Of a stretch of 30,827 nucleotides of DNA, positions 1 through 7,798 are shown piece by piece. The notes below the pieces were generated by a model. It was not told the DNA's origin and did no database searches. It saw only the letters and a program-made list of their open reading frames with translations. The translations under genes were made by a program, and so were the position numbers. Source of the DNA: an uncultured Eubacteriales bacterium (GTDB lineage Bacteria > Bacillota > Clostridia > Oscillospirales > Acutalibacteraceae); assembly GCA_900540235.1 (NCBI GenBank), contig UQEY01000024.1, positions 1 to 30,827 of the forward strand, read 5' to 3'. How positions within the stretch are numbered: position 1 is the first letter of the stretch; every line of letters begins with the position of its first letter.

Positions 1-15
1 GTCAACTTTGTTGAC
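1..15. repeat. Short perfect palindrome at window edge
   Basis: GTCAAC-TTT-GTTGAC, a 6-bp stem with a 3-nt loop. It shares ACAAAGT (on the minus strand) with the start of the large intergenic repeat copies elsewhere in the window, so it may be the tail of another element cut off by the window edge. It is too short to be sure. Confidence 0.35.
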
Positions 16-37
16 TGAGGGAGAGAAACAATATAAT
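11..37 (+). promoter_or_regulatory. Possible promoter for the ylbJ-like gene
   Basis: TTGACT (11-16) and TATAAT (32-37) are good hexamers, but the 15-nt spacer is short for a sigma-A promoter and the -35 overlaps the palindrome at 1-15. A second TATAAT at 66-71 has no recognisable -35. The true promoter may lie before the window. Confidence 0.3.
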
Positions 38-114
38 GTGGCGTAGCCGTCAACCGATTATAAACTATAATTTATATTGCTGCAAAAACCGGCATATTAT
101 TAATGGTGGTAAAA

Positions 115-1140
115 ATGAAAGTGGTAAATTTTAAAATAAATTCATTTCAAGGTATATTGCTTTTTATGCTTGCGATGCTTTTAATTATTTTTTCAAAATC
201 GGCAAGAGAGGGTGCATATGACGGTTTAAAACTTGCTATGAACACGGTTTTGCCGAGCCTTTTGCCGCTTCTTATCATATTTTTAACGGTAATGAAAACG
301 GGCGTAAAATTTCTTTTTTCAAAACTGTTTGGTTTTGTTTCAAGGTGGGTTTTCAATTTGCCAGAGCCTACTATTTCATCTTTTCTTTTCGGTATGCTTG
401 GCGGTTATCCCACCGGTGCGCTTCTTTGCGAGGAAATGTTTGAATCAAATGATTTGAGCCGTGAACAGGCTAAAAGAATGATGTGTTTCAATTTTTGCGG
501 CGGTTGCGGTTTTATAATAACGGCTGTGGGAAGCGTTGTTTTTAATGATACAAAAATCGGAATTTTGCTGTATTTTTCAAATGTGATAAGCGCTGTTTTA
601 CTTGGCTTTATGCTTTCGTTTAAAGAAAAAAGAATAAAAAAAGGCACATACTCTTTTGAAGAATATGTGCCTTTAGGTGACGCATTGTGCGCTTCAACAA
701 ACAAAGCCTGCAAAAGCGTTTTACTCATTGCGTCATACATAATTTTGTTTTCAGCCGTTTGCAATATTTTTAAAATACCGGATATTTTTCTGCCGATTTT
801 AGAGATTACAAATGGCGTTTGTAATGCTGATTTTTCATTGCCTTTGACATCGGCTTTTCTTTCTTTCGGCGGAATTTGTATTCATCTTCAGCTTTCATCT
901 GTTATGCGAAAACTCGGTTTAAAATATATTGAATTTTTATTGTTTAGGTTGTTAGGCGGTATTATTTCATATTTTGTTATGAAACTTTTGCTGCTTTTAT
1001 TCCCAACAAGCATTGATGTTTTTGCGCCTGTAAATGCACCGATAAAATTTTCAAGCGTAAATGTAACGCTTTCCGTTTTGCTGATTATCGGTTGCTTTGT
1101 CAGTGTGCTTGATTTGGATGGAAAAAAGAAAAAAGTTTAG
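115..1140 (+). CDS. ylbJ: YlbJ-like sporulation integral membrane protein
   Basis: Polytopic membrane protein of the YlbJ / nucleoside-recognition (Gate-like) type. In Bacillus, YlbJ is made in the mother cell and is needed for normal spore formation; its transported substrate is not settled. The protein shows about eight hydrophobic segments. It has the family signatures GMLGGYPTGALL in the first half and a LSREQAKRMMCFNFCGGCGF-like stretch after it, matching the SGYPvGA and E-A-x-R-x-x-x-F-N patterns of YlbJ. I start at the ATG at 115 because GGTGG (105-109) sits at Shine-Dalgarno distance; the in-frame ATG at 103 has no such site. In many Firmicutes ylbJ follows recG-rsmD-coaD in the same direction. 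Here it converges on recG instead, and no rsmD or coaD is visible. The coding sequence contains an 11-bp perfect hairpin at 640-674. The family call is good; the function in this organism is inferred. Confidence 0.8.
   Translation: MKVVNFKINSFQGILLFMLAMLLIIFSKSAREGAYDGLKLAMNTVLPSLLPLLIIFLTVMKTGVKFLFSKLFGFVSRWVFNLPEPTISSFLFGMLGGYPTGALLCEEMFESNDLSREQAKRMMCFNFCGGCGFIITAVGSVVFNDTKIGILLYFSNVISAVLLGFMLSFKEKRIKKGTYSFEEYVPLGDALCASTNKACKSVLLIASYIILFSAVCNIFKIPDIFLPILEITNGVCNADFSLPLTSAFLSFGGICIHLQLSSVMRKLGLKYIEFLLFRLLGGIISYFVMKLLLLLFPTSIDVFAPVNAPIKFSSVNVTLSVLLIIGCFVSVLDLDGKKKKV
640..674. other. Terminator-like hairpin inside the ylbJ coding region
   Basis: AAAGGCACATA (640-650) pairs perfectly with TATGTGCCTTT (664-674) across a 13-nt loop. 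It is preceded by an A-rich run and followed by TTTAGG. It falls in the part encoding a hydrophilic loop between membrane segments (KKGTYSFEEYVPLG). It lacks a full U-tract, so termination or attenuation is only a possibility. Confidence 0.45.
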
Positions 1141-1211
1141 ACCTAAATGTTTAAAATTATCGCATCGGCAAACATTATTCGACTTTTCAATGTGATATTG
1201 CCGTCAACTTA

Positions 1212-3233
1212 TTAACTCGTCATTTTTTCAAACATTTTATCCATTTGATGCTTTAACGCAAAATTATGAGCAGAAGTAAGGTCAAAGTCGGTTTTCAAAA
1301 TTTCTTTTGCGCAGGTCTGCGCTTTTTGGAGGGTGTCCATATCCTCAACCATATCGGCGATTTTAAGCTCCGGCAAACCGTGTTGGCGAGAACCGAAAAA
1401 GTCACCGGGTCCACGCTGTTTTAAATCGGTATCGGCAATTTTGAAACCGTCGCTGTACATTTTCATTGTCATAAGTCTTTCACGGGCGGTTTCGCTCTTG
1501 GTGTCGGAAATAAGGACGCAAAAACTCTTTTTGTTGCCTCTGCCGACTCTGCCACGAAGTTGGTGAAGGGTTGAAAGACCGAAACGCTCAGCGTTTTCAA
1601 TCACCATAATCGTTGCGTTTGGTACATCAACGCCAACCTCAACAACCGTTGTTGAAACGAGAATGTTCACCTTACCGCTCGCAAAAGATTTCATAATTTT
1701 TTCCTTGTCTTTTGCTTTCATTTTGCCGTGAAGTATGCCGAGAGTATAGCCCCTAAATTCGCCGTTTGCAAGTTCTTCGGCAAATTCTTCGGCACTTTTT
1801 AGGTCGTTTTCATTTTCTTCAACCGCAGGACAAACTATGTAGCACTGTTCGCCACGAGCTATTGCATCTTTTATAAATTTATAAAGCCTTTTATTGTAGC
1901 GTGAATCAACAACATCAGTCCTTATTTCCTGCCTTCCGGGCGGAAGCTCATCAAGAATACTTATGTCAAGGTCGCCGTAAAGGATAAGACCGAGAGTTCT
2001 CGGTATCGGCGTTGCGCTCATAACGATTGTGTGCACTCCGTCGCCCTTTTCTGCAAGTTGTGCCCTTTGCTTAACACCGAATCGGTGCTGTTCGTCGGTT
2101 ATAACAAGTGCAAGATTTTTAAATTCCACATCATTTTGAATAAGTGCGTGAGTGCCGATAAGCAGGTCAATTTCGCCGTCTAAAAGCGCTTTTTTAATCT
2201 CTCTTTTTTCTTTAGCAGGGGTTGAGCCTGTTAAAAGTTTTATGTTGATTTCTGTCGGCGCAAATATTTTTGAAAGACTTTCAAAATGCTGGGTTGCAAG
2301 TATTTCCGTCGGTGCCATCATCGTTGCCTGAAAACCGTTTTTTATAACCGTGTAAATAAGCGAAGCGGCAACTGCCGTTTTACCCGAGCCTACATCACCC
2401 TGAACAAGGCGGTTGCACGGGTATTTGCTTTGCATATCTTTTGTGCATTCGTCAATAGTGCGCTTTTGAGCATTTGTAAGGGTGAACGGCAAAAGACTTT
2501 CAAATTCACTGCTGTAAGCTTTGTCGATTTTTAATGCGGTTTCGCTTTTTTTGTTGCTTTTGAGCTTTAATAAACCGAGTTGAAGCGTTAAAAGTTCTTC
2601 AAAAATCAGCCTTTTCCTTGCAGGAAGATAATCTTCTTGACTTTTTGGAAAATGAATGTTTCTTATCGCCGTGTCAAGGCTGACCAGACCGTATTTTTGC
2701 ATTATGTCATCGCTTAGCGTTTCGTCTATTTCGGAAAGCTCGTCAAGCGCCGTTTTCATAATTTTTGAAATTGCACGGGAAGTCAGCTTGTCCTTTGCAG
2801 GGTAAACGGGCTGAATCGCAAGCACTTCGTCCGCTTTTTCAATTTTCGGCGAACTCATAGAGGCGGTGGTAAAATTCTTGTCAATCTTGCCGTAAAGGTA
2901 ATAGTCGTTATAAACTCTGAGCGACTTTGCAAGGTATTTGTTGTTAAAAATAGTGACTGCAATTACATTTTCGCCGTCGGAAAAGCGAGCTTTAAAAAGA
3001 GTTAACCCTTTTTTTATCATAGCTTCGCTGACGGGTGTAATCATAGTGGCTTTAATGCAAACAATGTCGCCGGAATTGGCGCTTTTTACATCCGTGTTTG
3101 ACCAATCTTCATATTTTCTCGGATAAAAATGAATAAGGCTGTCGACATCAAAGATGCCAAGACTGTTAAACAGCTTGGCTCTCTTTTCACCGACACCCTT
3201 AATAAATTGAATATTGCTATCTAAACTAAGCAT
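1212..3233 (-). CDS. recG: ATP-dependent DNA helicase RecG
   Basis: Branch-migration helicase that regresses stalled replication forks and processes Holliday junctions and R-loops. The 673-aa length is normal. An N-terminal wedge/OB region (about residues 1-230) starts with a helix-hairpin-like IKGVGEKRAKLF. The two helicase lobes follow: Walker A GDVGSGKT (Lys285), DEQH box (380-383), SATPIPRTL (406-413), a second-lobe VSTTVVEVGVDVPNAT segment and the QLRGRVGR motif. The RecG C-terminal TRG region is also present (LKQRGPGDFFGSRQHG). The ATG lies 3 nt after the fatty-acid-kinase stop codon, and its GGAG Shine-Dalgarno is made by the last codons of that gene, so the two are probably translationally coupled. 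Last gene of the minus-strand run that starts at 7566. Confidence 0.97.
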   Translation of the reverse strand: MLSLDSNIQFIKGVGEKRAKLFNSLGIFDVDSLIHFYPRKYEDWSNTDVKSANSGDIVCIKATMITPVSEAMIKKGLTLFKARFSDGENVIAVTIFNNKYLAKSLRVYNDYYLYGKIDKNFTTASMSSPKIEKADEVLAIQPVYPAKDKLTSRAISKIMKTALDELSEIDETLSDDIMQKYGLVSLDTAIRNIHFPKSQEDYLPARKRLIFEELLTLQLGLLKLKSNKKSETALKIDKAYSSEFESLLPFTLTNAQKRTIDECTKDMQSKYPCNRLVQGDVGSGKTAVAASLIYTVIKNGFQATMMAPTEILATQHFESLSKIFAPTEINIKLLTGSTPAKEKREIKKALLDGEIDLLIGTHALIQNDVEFKNLALVITDEQHRFGVKQRAQLAEKGDGVHTIVMSATPIPRTLGLILYGDLDISILDELPPGRQEIRTDVVDSRYNKRLYKFIKDAIARGEQCYIVCPAVEENENDLKSAEEFAEELANGEFRGYTLGILHGKMKAKDKEKIMKSFASGKVNILVSTTVVEVGVDVPNATIMVIENAERFGLSTLHQLRGRVGRGNKKSFCVLISDTKSETARERLMTMKMYSDGFKIADTDLKQRGPGDFFGSRQHGLPELKIADMVEDMDTLQKAQTCAKEILKTDFDLTSAHNFALKHQMDKMFEKMTS

Positions 3234-3236
3234 ATC

Positions 3237-4898
3237 TTACTCCACTGAGATGATAAAATAATAGATAGGTTGTTGACCGTTTACAATGCTGATTTCAACA
3301 TCACTGCCGTATTTTTTGCTAAGCGCTTCTTCAATAGCGTTTGCATCTTCTTCTTTTGCGTCTTCGCCAAAGATTATTGTAATAAGCGAATGTTCGCCCT
3401 TTTTAAAGAGCTTTTCAGTTGATTTAACGGCAATATCAATAATATCCTTGCCGATATATTTAATCTTGCCGTTGCAAAGGCCCATAATTTCGCCCTGCTT
3501 GATTGGTTTGCCGTCAACTTCGCTGTCCCTTGCGGCAAATGTGATTTGAGCGGTTTCAACCCTTTGGGCCGCTTCAAGCATAGCCATCTGGTTGTCCTGT
3601 GCATTTGCGCTTTCGTCAAACATAAGCATTGCGGAAATGCCCTGCGGAATAGTTTTTGTAGGGAGCACACGAACATCTCTGTCCTTAGCAAGCGGACCTG
3701 CTTGCTCAGCCGCCATAATGATGTTTTTGTTGTTAGGAAGAACATAGACAATCTTTGCCGGAGTTTGCATAATTGCATTTAAAATATCGTCTGTTGACGG
3801 GTTCATTGTTTGACCGCCGCTTACTATTGTGTCAGCGCCGATATCTGTGAAAAGTTCTTCAAGTCCTTCACCTGCGCAAACTGCAACAAAGCCGTATTCG
3901 TTTTCAGGTTCACGGGTAACAGGCTCAATAACTTTCTCGCCCTCTTTAACACCAACATCTGCGTTTGCGTGCTGATATCTCATATTGTCTATTTTAATAT
4001 TAATAAGCTGACCGTACTTTAAGCCTGCCTGAATAACATTGCCCGGTTCGTTAGAATGAACATGAACTTTGATAATATTACTGTCATCAACCACAACAAC
4101 GCAATCACCTATTGATTCAAGGTACGCACGAAGTTTGAGCGGGTCTTTTTCCTTAGCGCTATTGCTTTTTTCAATGAGGAATTCGGAGCAATAGCCAAAT
4201 TCAATATCATCGCTTGCTGCCGCAACCGTAGCCTTTGACGGCATAGAAACAGGAGTCACACCGTTTGGGTCAAGAGGCTGAACAATAACATTATTTCTCC
4301 AAACGCTCTCTATACCCTCAAACACGAGCACAAGACCCTGACCGCCTGCGTCAACAACGCCTGCTTTTTTCAAAACAGGGAGCATTTCGGGAGTTTTGGC
4401 AAGAGCTTCCTTAGCAGCCGTAAGAGCGGCAAAACCTACTTCAAGTGGGTCGTTTTGAATTTTAGCCATTTCAGCCGCTGCTTCACTTGCGCATCTGATT
4501 ACTGTTAAAATTGTACCCTCGGTAGGTTTCATAACAGCTTTGTATGCGGCGTCAACACCGTCTTTAAATGCGTTTGCAAGCGCTTTACCGTCGGCACTTT
4601 CAAGCCCACGAAAGCCTTTTGAAAAGCCACGGAAAATGAGCGAAAGGATAACGCCGGAGTTACCCCTTGCACCTCTTAAAAGAGCGGAAGCGCATTTTGC
4701 TGAAGCTTCCTCAATGGTGCAGTTGTCGTCAAGCGTTGCCATTTCCCTTGCTGCCGCAGTAATTGTCATACTCATATTTGTGCCTGTGTCACCGTCGGGA
4801 ACAGGAAACACATTGAGTGCATCAACAGCCTGCCTGCTGTTTGAAATATTGTTTGCCGCAGAAATAATTGAATCTCTAAAAAGTATACCGGTAATCAT
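3237..4898 (-). CDS. fakA: DAK2-domain protein, FakA/YloV-like fatty acid kinase
   Basis: Homologue of B. subtilis YloV and S. aureus FakA. FakA phosphorylates exogenous fatty acids held by a FakB (DegV-type) carrier, feeding them into phospholipid synthesis. The 553-aa length fits. The N-terminal DAK2 kinase domain (about 1-200) has NVFPVPDGDTGTNMS, with the Mg-ATP-binding aspartates at D35 and D37, followed by LLRGARGNSGVILS. The C-terminal half has the family's EGLEELFTDIGADTIVSGGQTMNPST and PNNKNIIMAAEQA segments. An in-frame TAA is 9 nt before the ATG, so this is the earliest possible start; an AGGAG lies about 12 nt upstream, rather far. It sits between asp23 and recG, the usual Firmicutes order. 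No FakB partner is in the window. Confidence 0.92.
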   Translation of the reverse strand: MITGILFRDSIISAANNISNSRQAVDALNVFPVPDGDTGTNMSMTITAAAREMATLDDNCTIEEASAKCASALLRGARGNSGVILSLIFRGFSKGFRGLESADGKALANAFKDGVDAAYKAVMKPTEGTILTVIRCASEAAAEMAKIQNDPLEVGFAALTAAKEALAKTPEMLPVLKKAGVVDAGGQGLVLVFEGIESVWRNNVIVQPLDPNGVTPVSMPSKATVAAASDDIEFGYCSEFLIEKSNSAKEKDPLKLRAYLESIGDCVVVVDDSNIIKVHVHSNEPGNVIQAGLKYGQLINIKIDNMRYQHANADVGVKEGEKVIEPVTREPENEYGFVAVCAGEGLEELFTDIGADTIVSGGQTMNPSTDDILNAIMQTPAKIVYVLPNNKNIIMAAEQAGPLAKDRDVRVLPTKTIPQGISAMLMFDESANAQDNQMAMLEAAQRVETAQITFAARDSEVDGKPIKQGEIMGLCNGKIKYIGKDIIDIAVKSTEKLFKKGEHSLITIIFGEDAKEEDANAIEEALSKKYGSDVEISIVNGQQPIYYFIISVE

Positions 4899-4919
4899 AA
4901 ATGTTTAAATCTCCTAATG

Positions 4920-5276
4920 TTAGTTGAGTGCGTCAATATATACATTGACTTTTGAAACTTTCAAGTCGGTTGCTTCTTCAACAGTGTAACGAACTTTGTT
5001 AACAATGCTTTCAACAATGGCGCTGATATTAACACCGTAAGAAACAGAAATGTGAAGCTCAATAATTAAATCATCATTGACGCTTTTAACTGTAACGCCT
5101 TGGTCTAAATTTTCTTTTGCCGCTTTATTTTTTAAAACAGATTTTAAACTTTGGTATGCGTTAGAATTTACCATACCGGTAACACCGAAACAACTTTGCG
5201 CAGCTCTGCCGACAAGATTTGCAAAATAATTATTAGTTACTTCAATGTATCCATTTGGGTTTTCAAGCTTTATCAT
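4920..5276 (-). CDS. Asp23/Gls24 family envelope stress protein (YloU-like)
   Basis: Small (118 aa) Asp23/Gls24-domain protein. Members are abundant envelope-associated proteins linked to alkaline or cell-wall stress. They are often encoded directly before the FakA/YloV gene, as here (21-nt gap). The sequence has the family pattern: an NGYIEVTNNYFANLVGRAAQSCFGVTGM start, a central VKSVNDDLIIELHISVSYGVNI strand-rich part, and a VNKVRYTVEEATDLKVSKVNVYID end. No signal peptide or membrane segment is visible. The start has a strong GGAGGT site 8 nt upstream. The family is clear; the exact role here is inferred from neighbours. Confidence 0.92.
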   Translation of the reverse strand: MIKLENPNGYIEVTNNYFANLVGRAAQSCFGVTGMVNSNAYQSLKSVLKNKAAKENLDQGVTVKSVNDDLIIELHISVSYGVNISAIVESIVNKVRYTVEEATDLKVSKVNVYIDALN

Positions 5277-5296
5277 AAGTATTACCTCCGTAAGTA

Positions 5297-6790
5297 TTAT
5301 TCAAAATTCCAAGTATCGATATTAGAAAAGTAATTGCCGTAATATCCTTGCATATCACCGTTCATAGCTTTAGTATAACATATCATTCCCTTTTTGTACA
5401 CAAGAGGAATATACGGCATTTCTTCATTAAATGCAAGAATAAATTTGCCGAGGTCATTGTCACCGGAAAGATAGGCGCTGTAAAGGTCGTCGCAAGTAAG
5501 CTCCTTGTTGTTAATTGCGTATCTTACGCCGCCGTCATTATCGTCAAAAAACGGATAAAGGCACATATCGTCGGAAAGCTTAACTTCGCCGATATAGAGG
5601 TCAAATTCAACATTTTTAACTTTTCTTGTATATTCTTTTGTACTTTCTTCGTCAATCGTTACGCTGAAACCTACAGCTTCAAGCTGCGTTTTAAGTAAAG
5701 CAGCCGCCGCTTTTCTGTTGTTGTTTTTGTTAACAAGAATTTTAAGCTTTAATTTTTTAGCGTCAATTCCGCTTTGTGTAATTGCTTGCTTTGCCGTTGC
5801 CGTGTCAGCTTCCTCTGAAAAAATCTTGATGTTTTCCGCAAGCTTAGCCTGCGGGTTAAACGGAGAAGTTGCCGCCTGAGCGTAGCCGTTATATGCACTT
5901 TTTGCAAATGTTGTTCTGTCACACGCAAGGGAAATCGCTTTTCTGATTTGAGCATTTGCAGTGATGCCCGACATAGAATTTACACCGATATAAACCAAAT
6001 TGTTCATATTAACAAGCTTTTTTGTGCAAGTCATTCGCTTTGAAACGGAAGAACTCAAATCACGAAAAGCATATGAAATATTGCCTATGTTAACAGCATT
6101 GTCAATAGAATCTGCCGCCGCAATGTTAACAAGATTAATTGTTGTGATATATGGGTTAAAATTATTTTTCTTAACGCTTTTTAATACAACCTTGCTCTCT
6201 GACTGGGTGTACTTGTACCTGCCGGAGCCGATAGGGTAGCCGTGACTGTCATTTTTTGTGCTTGCGATAGGAAAAGTTAGCAAATTGACTGCATTAGGGT
6301 TAGCTTTCTTTAAATAAAAAGTAACTTCTCCTGCGTTTGAAGCCGAAGCACTGCTTATATATTTTAATGAATTTCCGTAGGCAGGCGATTTTTTAGCGGC
6401 ATTAAACGAATACACAATATCGTCACTGCTTATTGCCGAACCGTTTGAAAAGGTTAATTTTGTATTGAATTTAACTTTAATCGTTTTGCCGTCAACAAAT
6501 TCATATTCCGTTGCAATATTTGTTATCGGTTCATAATTTTCGTCAAGGTCAAAAAGCGATTCAAAAACAAGGTCTGCAAGTATTTGGTTGTTTTGGGTTT
6601 TAGCCTTGAACGGGTCAAGACTGTCCGATTGAGTGTAACTCAATTTAAAATTAGTATTGTCGGTAACTTTTTTTGTTGTTTGAACAGTATCGTTAGAGTT
6701 CTGCGCTTCGTTGTTTTGCGATGCACACCCTGTAAATACCGTAGCAACAAGAATAATTGCCAGCATAAAAGAAATAATCTTTTTCGCCAT
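5297..6790 (-). CDS. ABC-type peptide/nickel substrate-binding lipoprotein (SBP_bac_5), orphan
   Basis: Extracytoplasmic binding protein of the OppA/DppA family. A lysine-rich start and hydrophobic core end in a lipobox FTGC (Cys22), so it should be a membrane-anchored lipoprotein. A Ser/Thr/Asn-rich linker follows, then the family fold: an N-terminal SDSLDPFKAKTQNNQILADLVFESLFDLD segment, a LTFSNGSAISSDDIVYSFNAAK motif, and a late LSDDMCLYPFFDDNDGG region. The 497-aa length is normal to slightly short. The gene starts 2 nt after the ymdB-like stop codon. Its AGGAGG Shine-Dalgarno is formed by the last two arginine codons of that gene, so the two are almost certainly coupled. No permease or ATPase is nearby, so it either shares a transporter encoded elsewhere or acts as a sensor or chaperone. 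The ligand cannot be read from the sequence. Confidence 0.88.
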   Translation of the reverse strand: MAKKIISFMLAIILVATVFTGCASQNNEAQNSNDTVQTTKKVTDNTNFKLSYTQSDSLDPFKAKTQNNQILADLVFESLFDLDENYEPITNIATEYEFVDGKTIKVKFNTKLTFSNGSAISSDDIVYSFNAAKKSPAYGNSLKYISSASASNAGEVTFYLKKANPNAVNLLTFPIASTKNDSHGYPIGSGRYKYTQSESKVVLKSVKKNNFNPYITTINLVNIAAADSIDNAVNIGNISYAFRDLSSSVSKRMTCTKKLVNMNNLVYIGVNSMSGITANAQIRKAISLACDRTTFAKSAYNGYAQAATSPFNPQAKLAENIKIFSEEADTATAKQAITQSGIDAKKLKLKILVNKNNNRKAAAALLKTQLEAVGFSVTIDEESTKEYTRKVKNVEFDLYIGEVKLSDDMCLYPFFDDNDGGVRYAINNKELTCDDLYSAYLSGDNDLGKFILAFNEEMPYIPLVYKKGMICYTKAMNGDMQGYYGNYFSNIDTWNFE

Positions 6791-6792
6791 AG

Positions 6793-7566
6793 TTACCTCC
6801 TGATAAGCATAGTATTAACAGTTTTACCTGTTTTTTCATCAATTTCAAAAAGGCATCCCTCAAGTACGCAAACTCCGTCTTCATTAATAAATCTTGTAGG
6901 CAAGCCTGTTTTAAGTCTTTCAACGGCACATTCTACGGCAACACCGAGCACGCTGTAATACGGACCCGTCATACCTATATCGGTAACATAACCCGTGCCG
7001 TTTGGTAAAATTTGATTATCATTCGTTTGGGTGTGGGTGTGAGTTCCAAAAATTGCCGAAACTCTGCCGTCAACATAAAAACCCATTGCTCTTTTTTCAG
7101 CCGTTGCCTCAGCGTGAAAATCGATAACAATTATTTTGGCACCCTCGTCATTTGCTTTTTCAATCATTTTGTCAACAACCGAAAAAGGGTTTTCGATAGG
7201 GTCAAGGTAAACAGCACCCTGTAAATTGATTACGGCAACTTTGCAGTAGCCCTTGTCAATAATTTCCATACCTCTGCCCGGTGCACTTTCGTGGTAATTT
7301 GCCGGACGGATAATAGGCGACGGGGAATCAAGGTAGTCATAAATTTCCCGCCTTTTCAAACTGTGGTTGCCGAGCGTGATTAAATCAACGCCGCAGTCGA
7401 GTATATATTCTGCACTTTGCGGGAGAATACCGTTTCCTACAGCCGAGTTTTCGCCGTTTGCAATAACAATGTCTGCTCCAAGCTCTCGCTTTAAACTCGG
7501 GAGCGTTTGCCTAAGCCAGTCGCACCCCTGCTTTGAAACTATATCTCCTATAGTAAGTATTTTCAT
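6793..7566 (-). CDS. ymdB: YmdB-like metallophosphoesterase (TIGR00282 family, 2',3'-cyclic nucleotide phosphodiesterase)
   Basis: Cytoplasmic dinuclear-metal phosphoesterase. In B. subtilis, YmdB hydrolyses 2',3'-cAMP and affects biofilm and sporulation-related development. The 257-aa length fits. Metal-binding positions are all present: D8 (IGDIV), E39-N40 (NGEN), N67-H68 (GNH), H151 (IDFHAE), H176 and H178 (GTHTHTQT). So is the late NGTGYVTDIGMTGPY segment. One oddity: the usual GNHTWD is GNHSLK here. First gene of the minus-strand run through recG. A promoter candidate lies at 7607-7635. The family call is firm; the cyclic nucleotide substrate is carried over from the characterised homologue. 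Confidence 0.92.
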   Translation of the reverse strand: MKILTIGDIVSKQGCDWLRQTLPSLKRELGADIVIANGENSAVGNGILPQSAEYILDCGVDLITLGNHSLKRREIYDYLDSPSPIIRPANYHESAPGRGMEIIDKGYCKVAVINLQGAVYLDPIENPFSVVDKMIEKANDEGAKIIVIDFHAEATAEKRAMGFYVDGRVSAIFGTHTHTQTNDNQILPNGTGYVTDIGMTGPYYSVLGVAVECAVERLKTGLPTRFINEDGVCVLEGCLFEIDEKTGKTVNTMLIRR

Positions 7567-7606
7567 TTTGCACCGATTTCTATATAATAATATTTATTCA
7601 TCAGTC

Positions 7607-7635
7607 ATTATACTATATTTAATAACTAAAAACAA
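7607..7635 (-). promoter_or_regulatory. Promoter candidate for the ymdB-to-recG run
   Basis: On the minus strand TTGTTT, a 17-nt spacer, then a perfect TATAAT (plus-strand 7607-7612), giving a leader of about 35 nt before the ymdB-like ATG. The -35 matches only weakly. The rest of 7640-7766 is AT-rich with nothing else recognised. Confidence 0.55.
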
Positions 7636-7766
7636 GAAATTAATAGATAATTAAGAAACAGTAAAGTTTTTGAACTTATGAGTTTGTTTTAACTTTTTAT
7701 ATTATTATTGTAAGAATTGTCGATTTTGCCGACGGCTACAATATTTAATTAACGCAATTATAACAA

Positions 7767-7794
7767 AAAGGCGGTTGGAATTCCAACCGCCTTT
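7767..7794 (-). terminator. Intrinsic terminator of the heat-shock operon
   Basis: A 28-nt perfect palindrome with half-site AAAGGCGGTTGGAA, beginning 4 nt after the dnaJ stop codon. On the minus strand it is followed by TTGTTA, extending the stem's own Ts into a short U-tract. Its position marks the end of hrcA-grpE-dnaK-dnaJ transcription. Confidence 0.85.
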
Positions 7795-7798
7795 AATC

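Noticed and set aside
1141..1211. Terminator between ylbJ and recG
   Set aside because: CGGCAA (1166-1171) and TTGCCG (1198-1203) can pair, but the loop is long and interrupted and no T-run follows.
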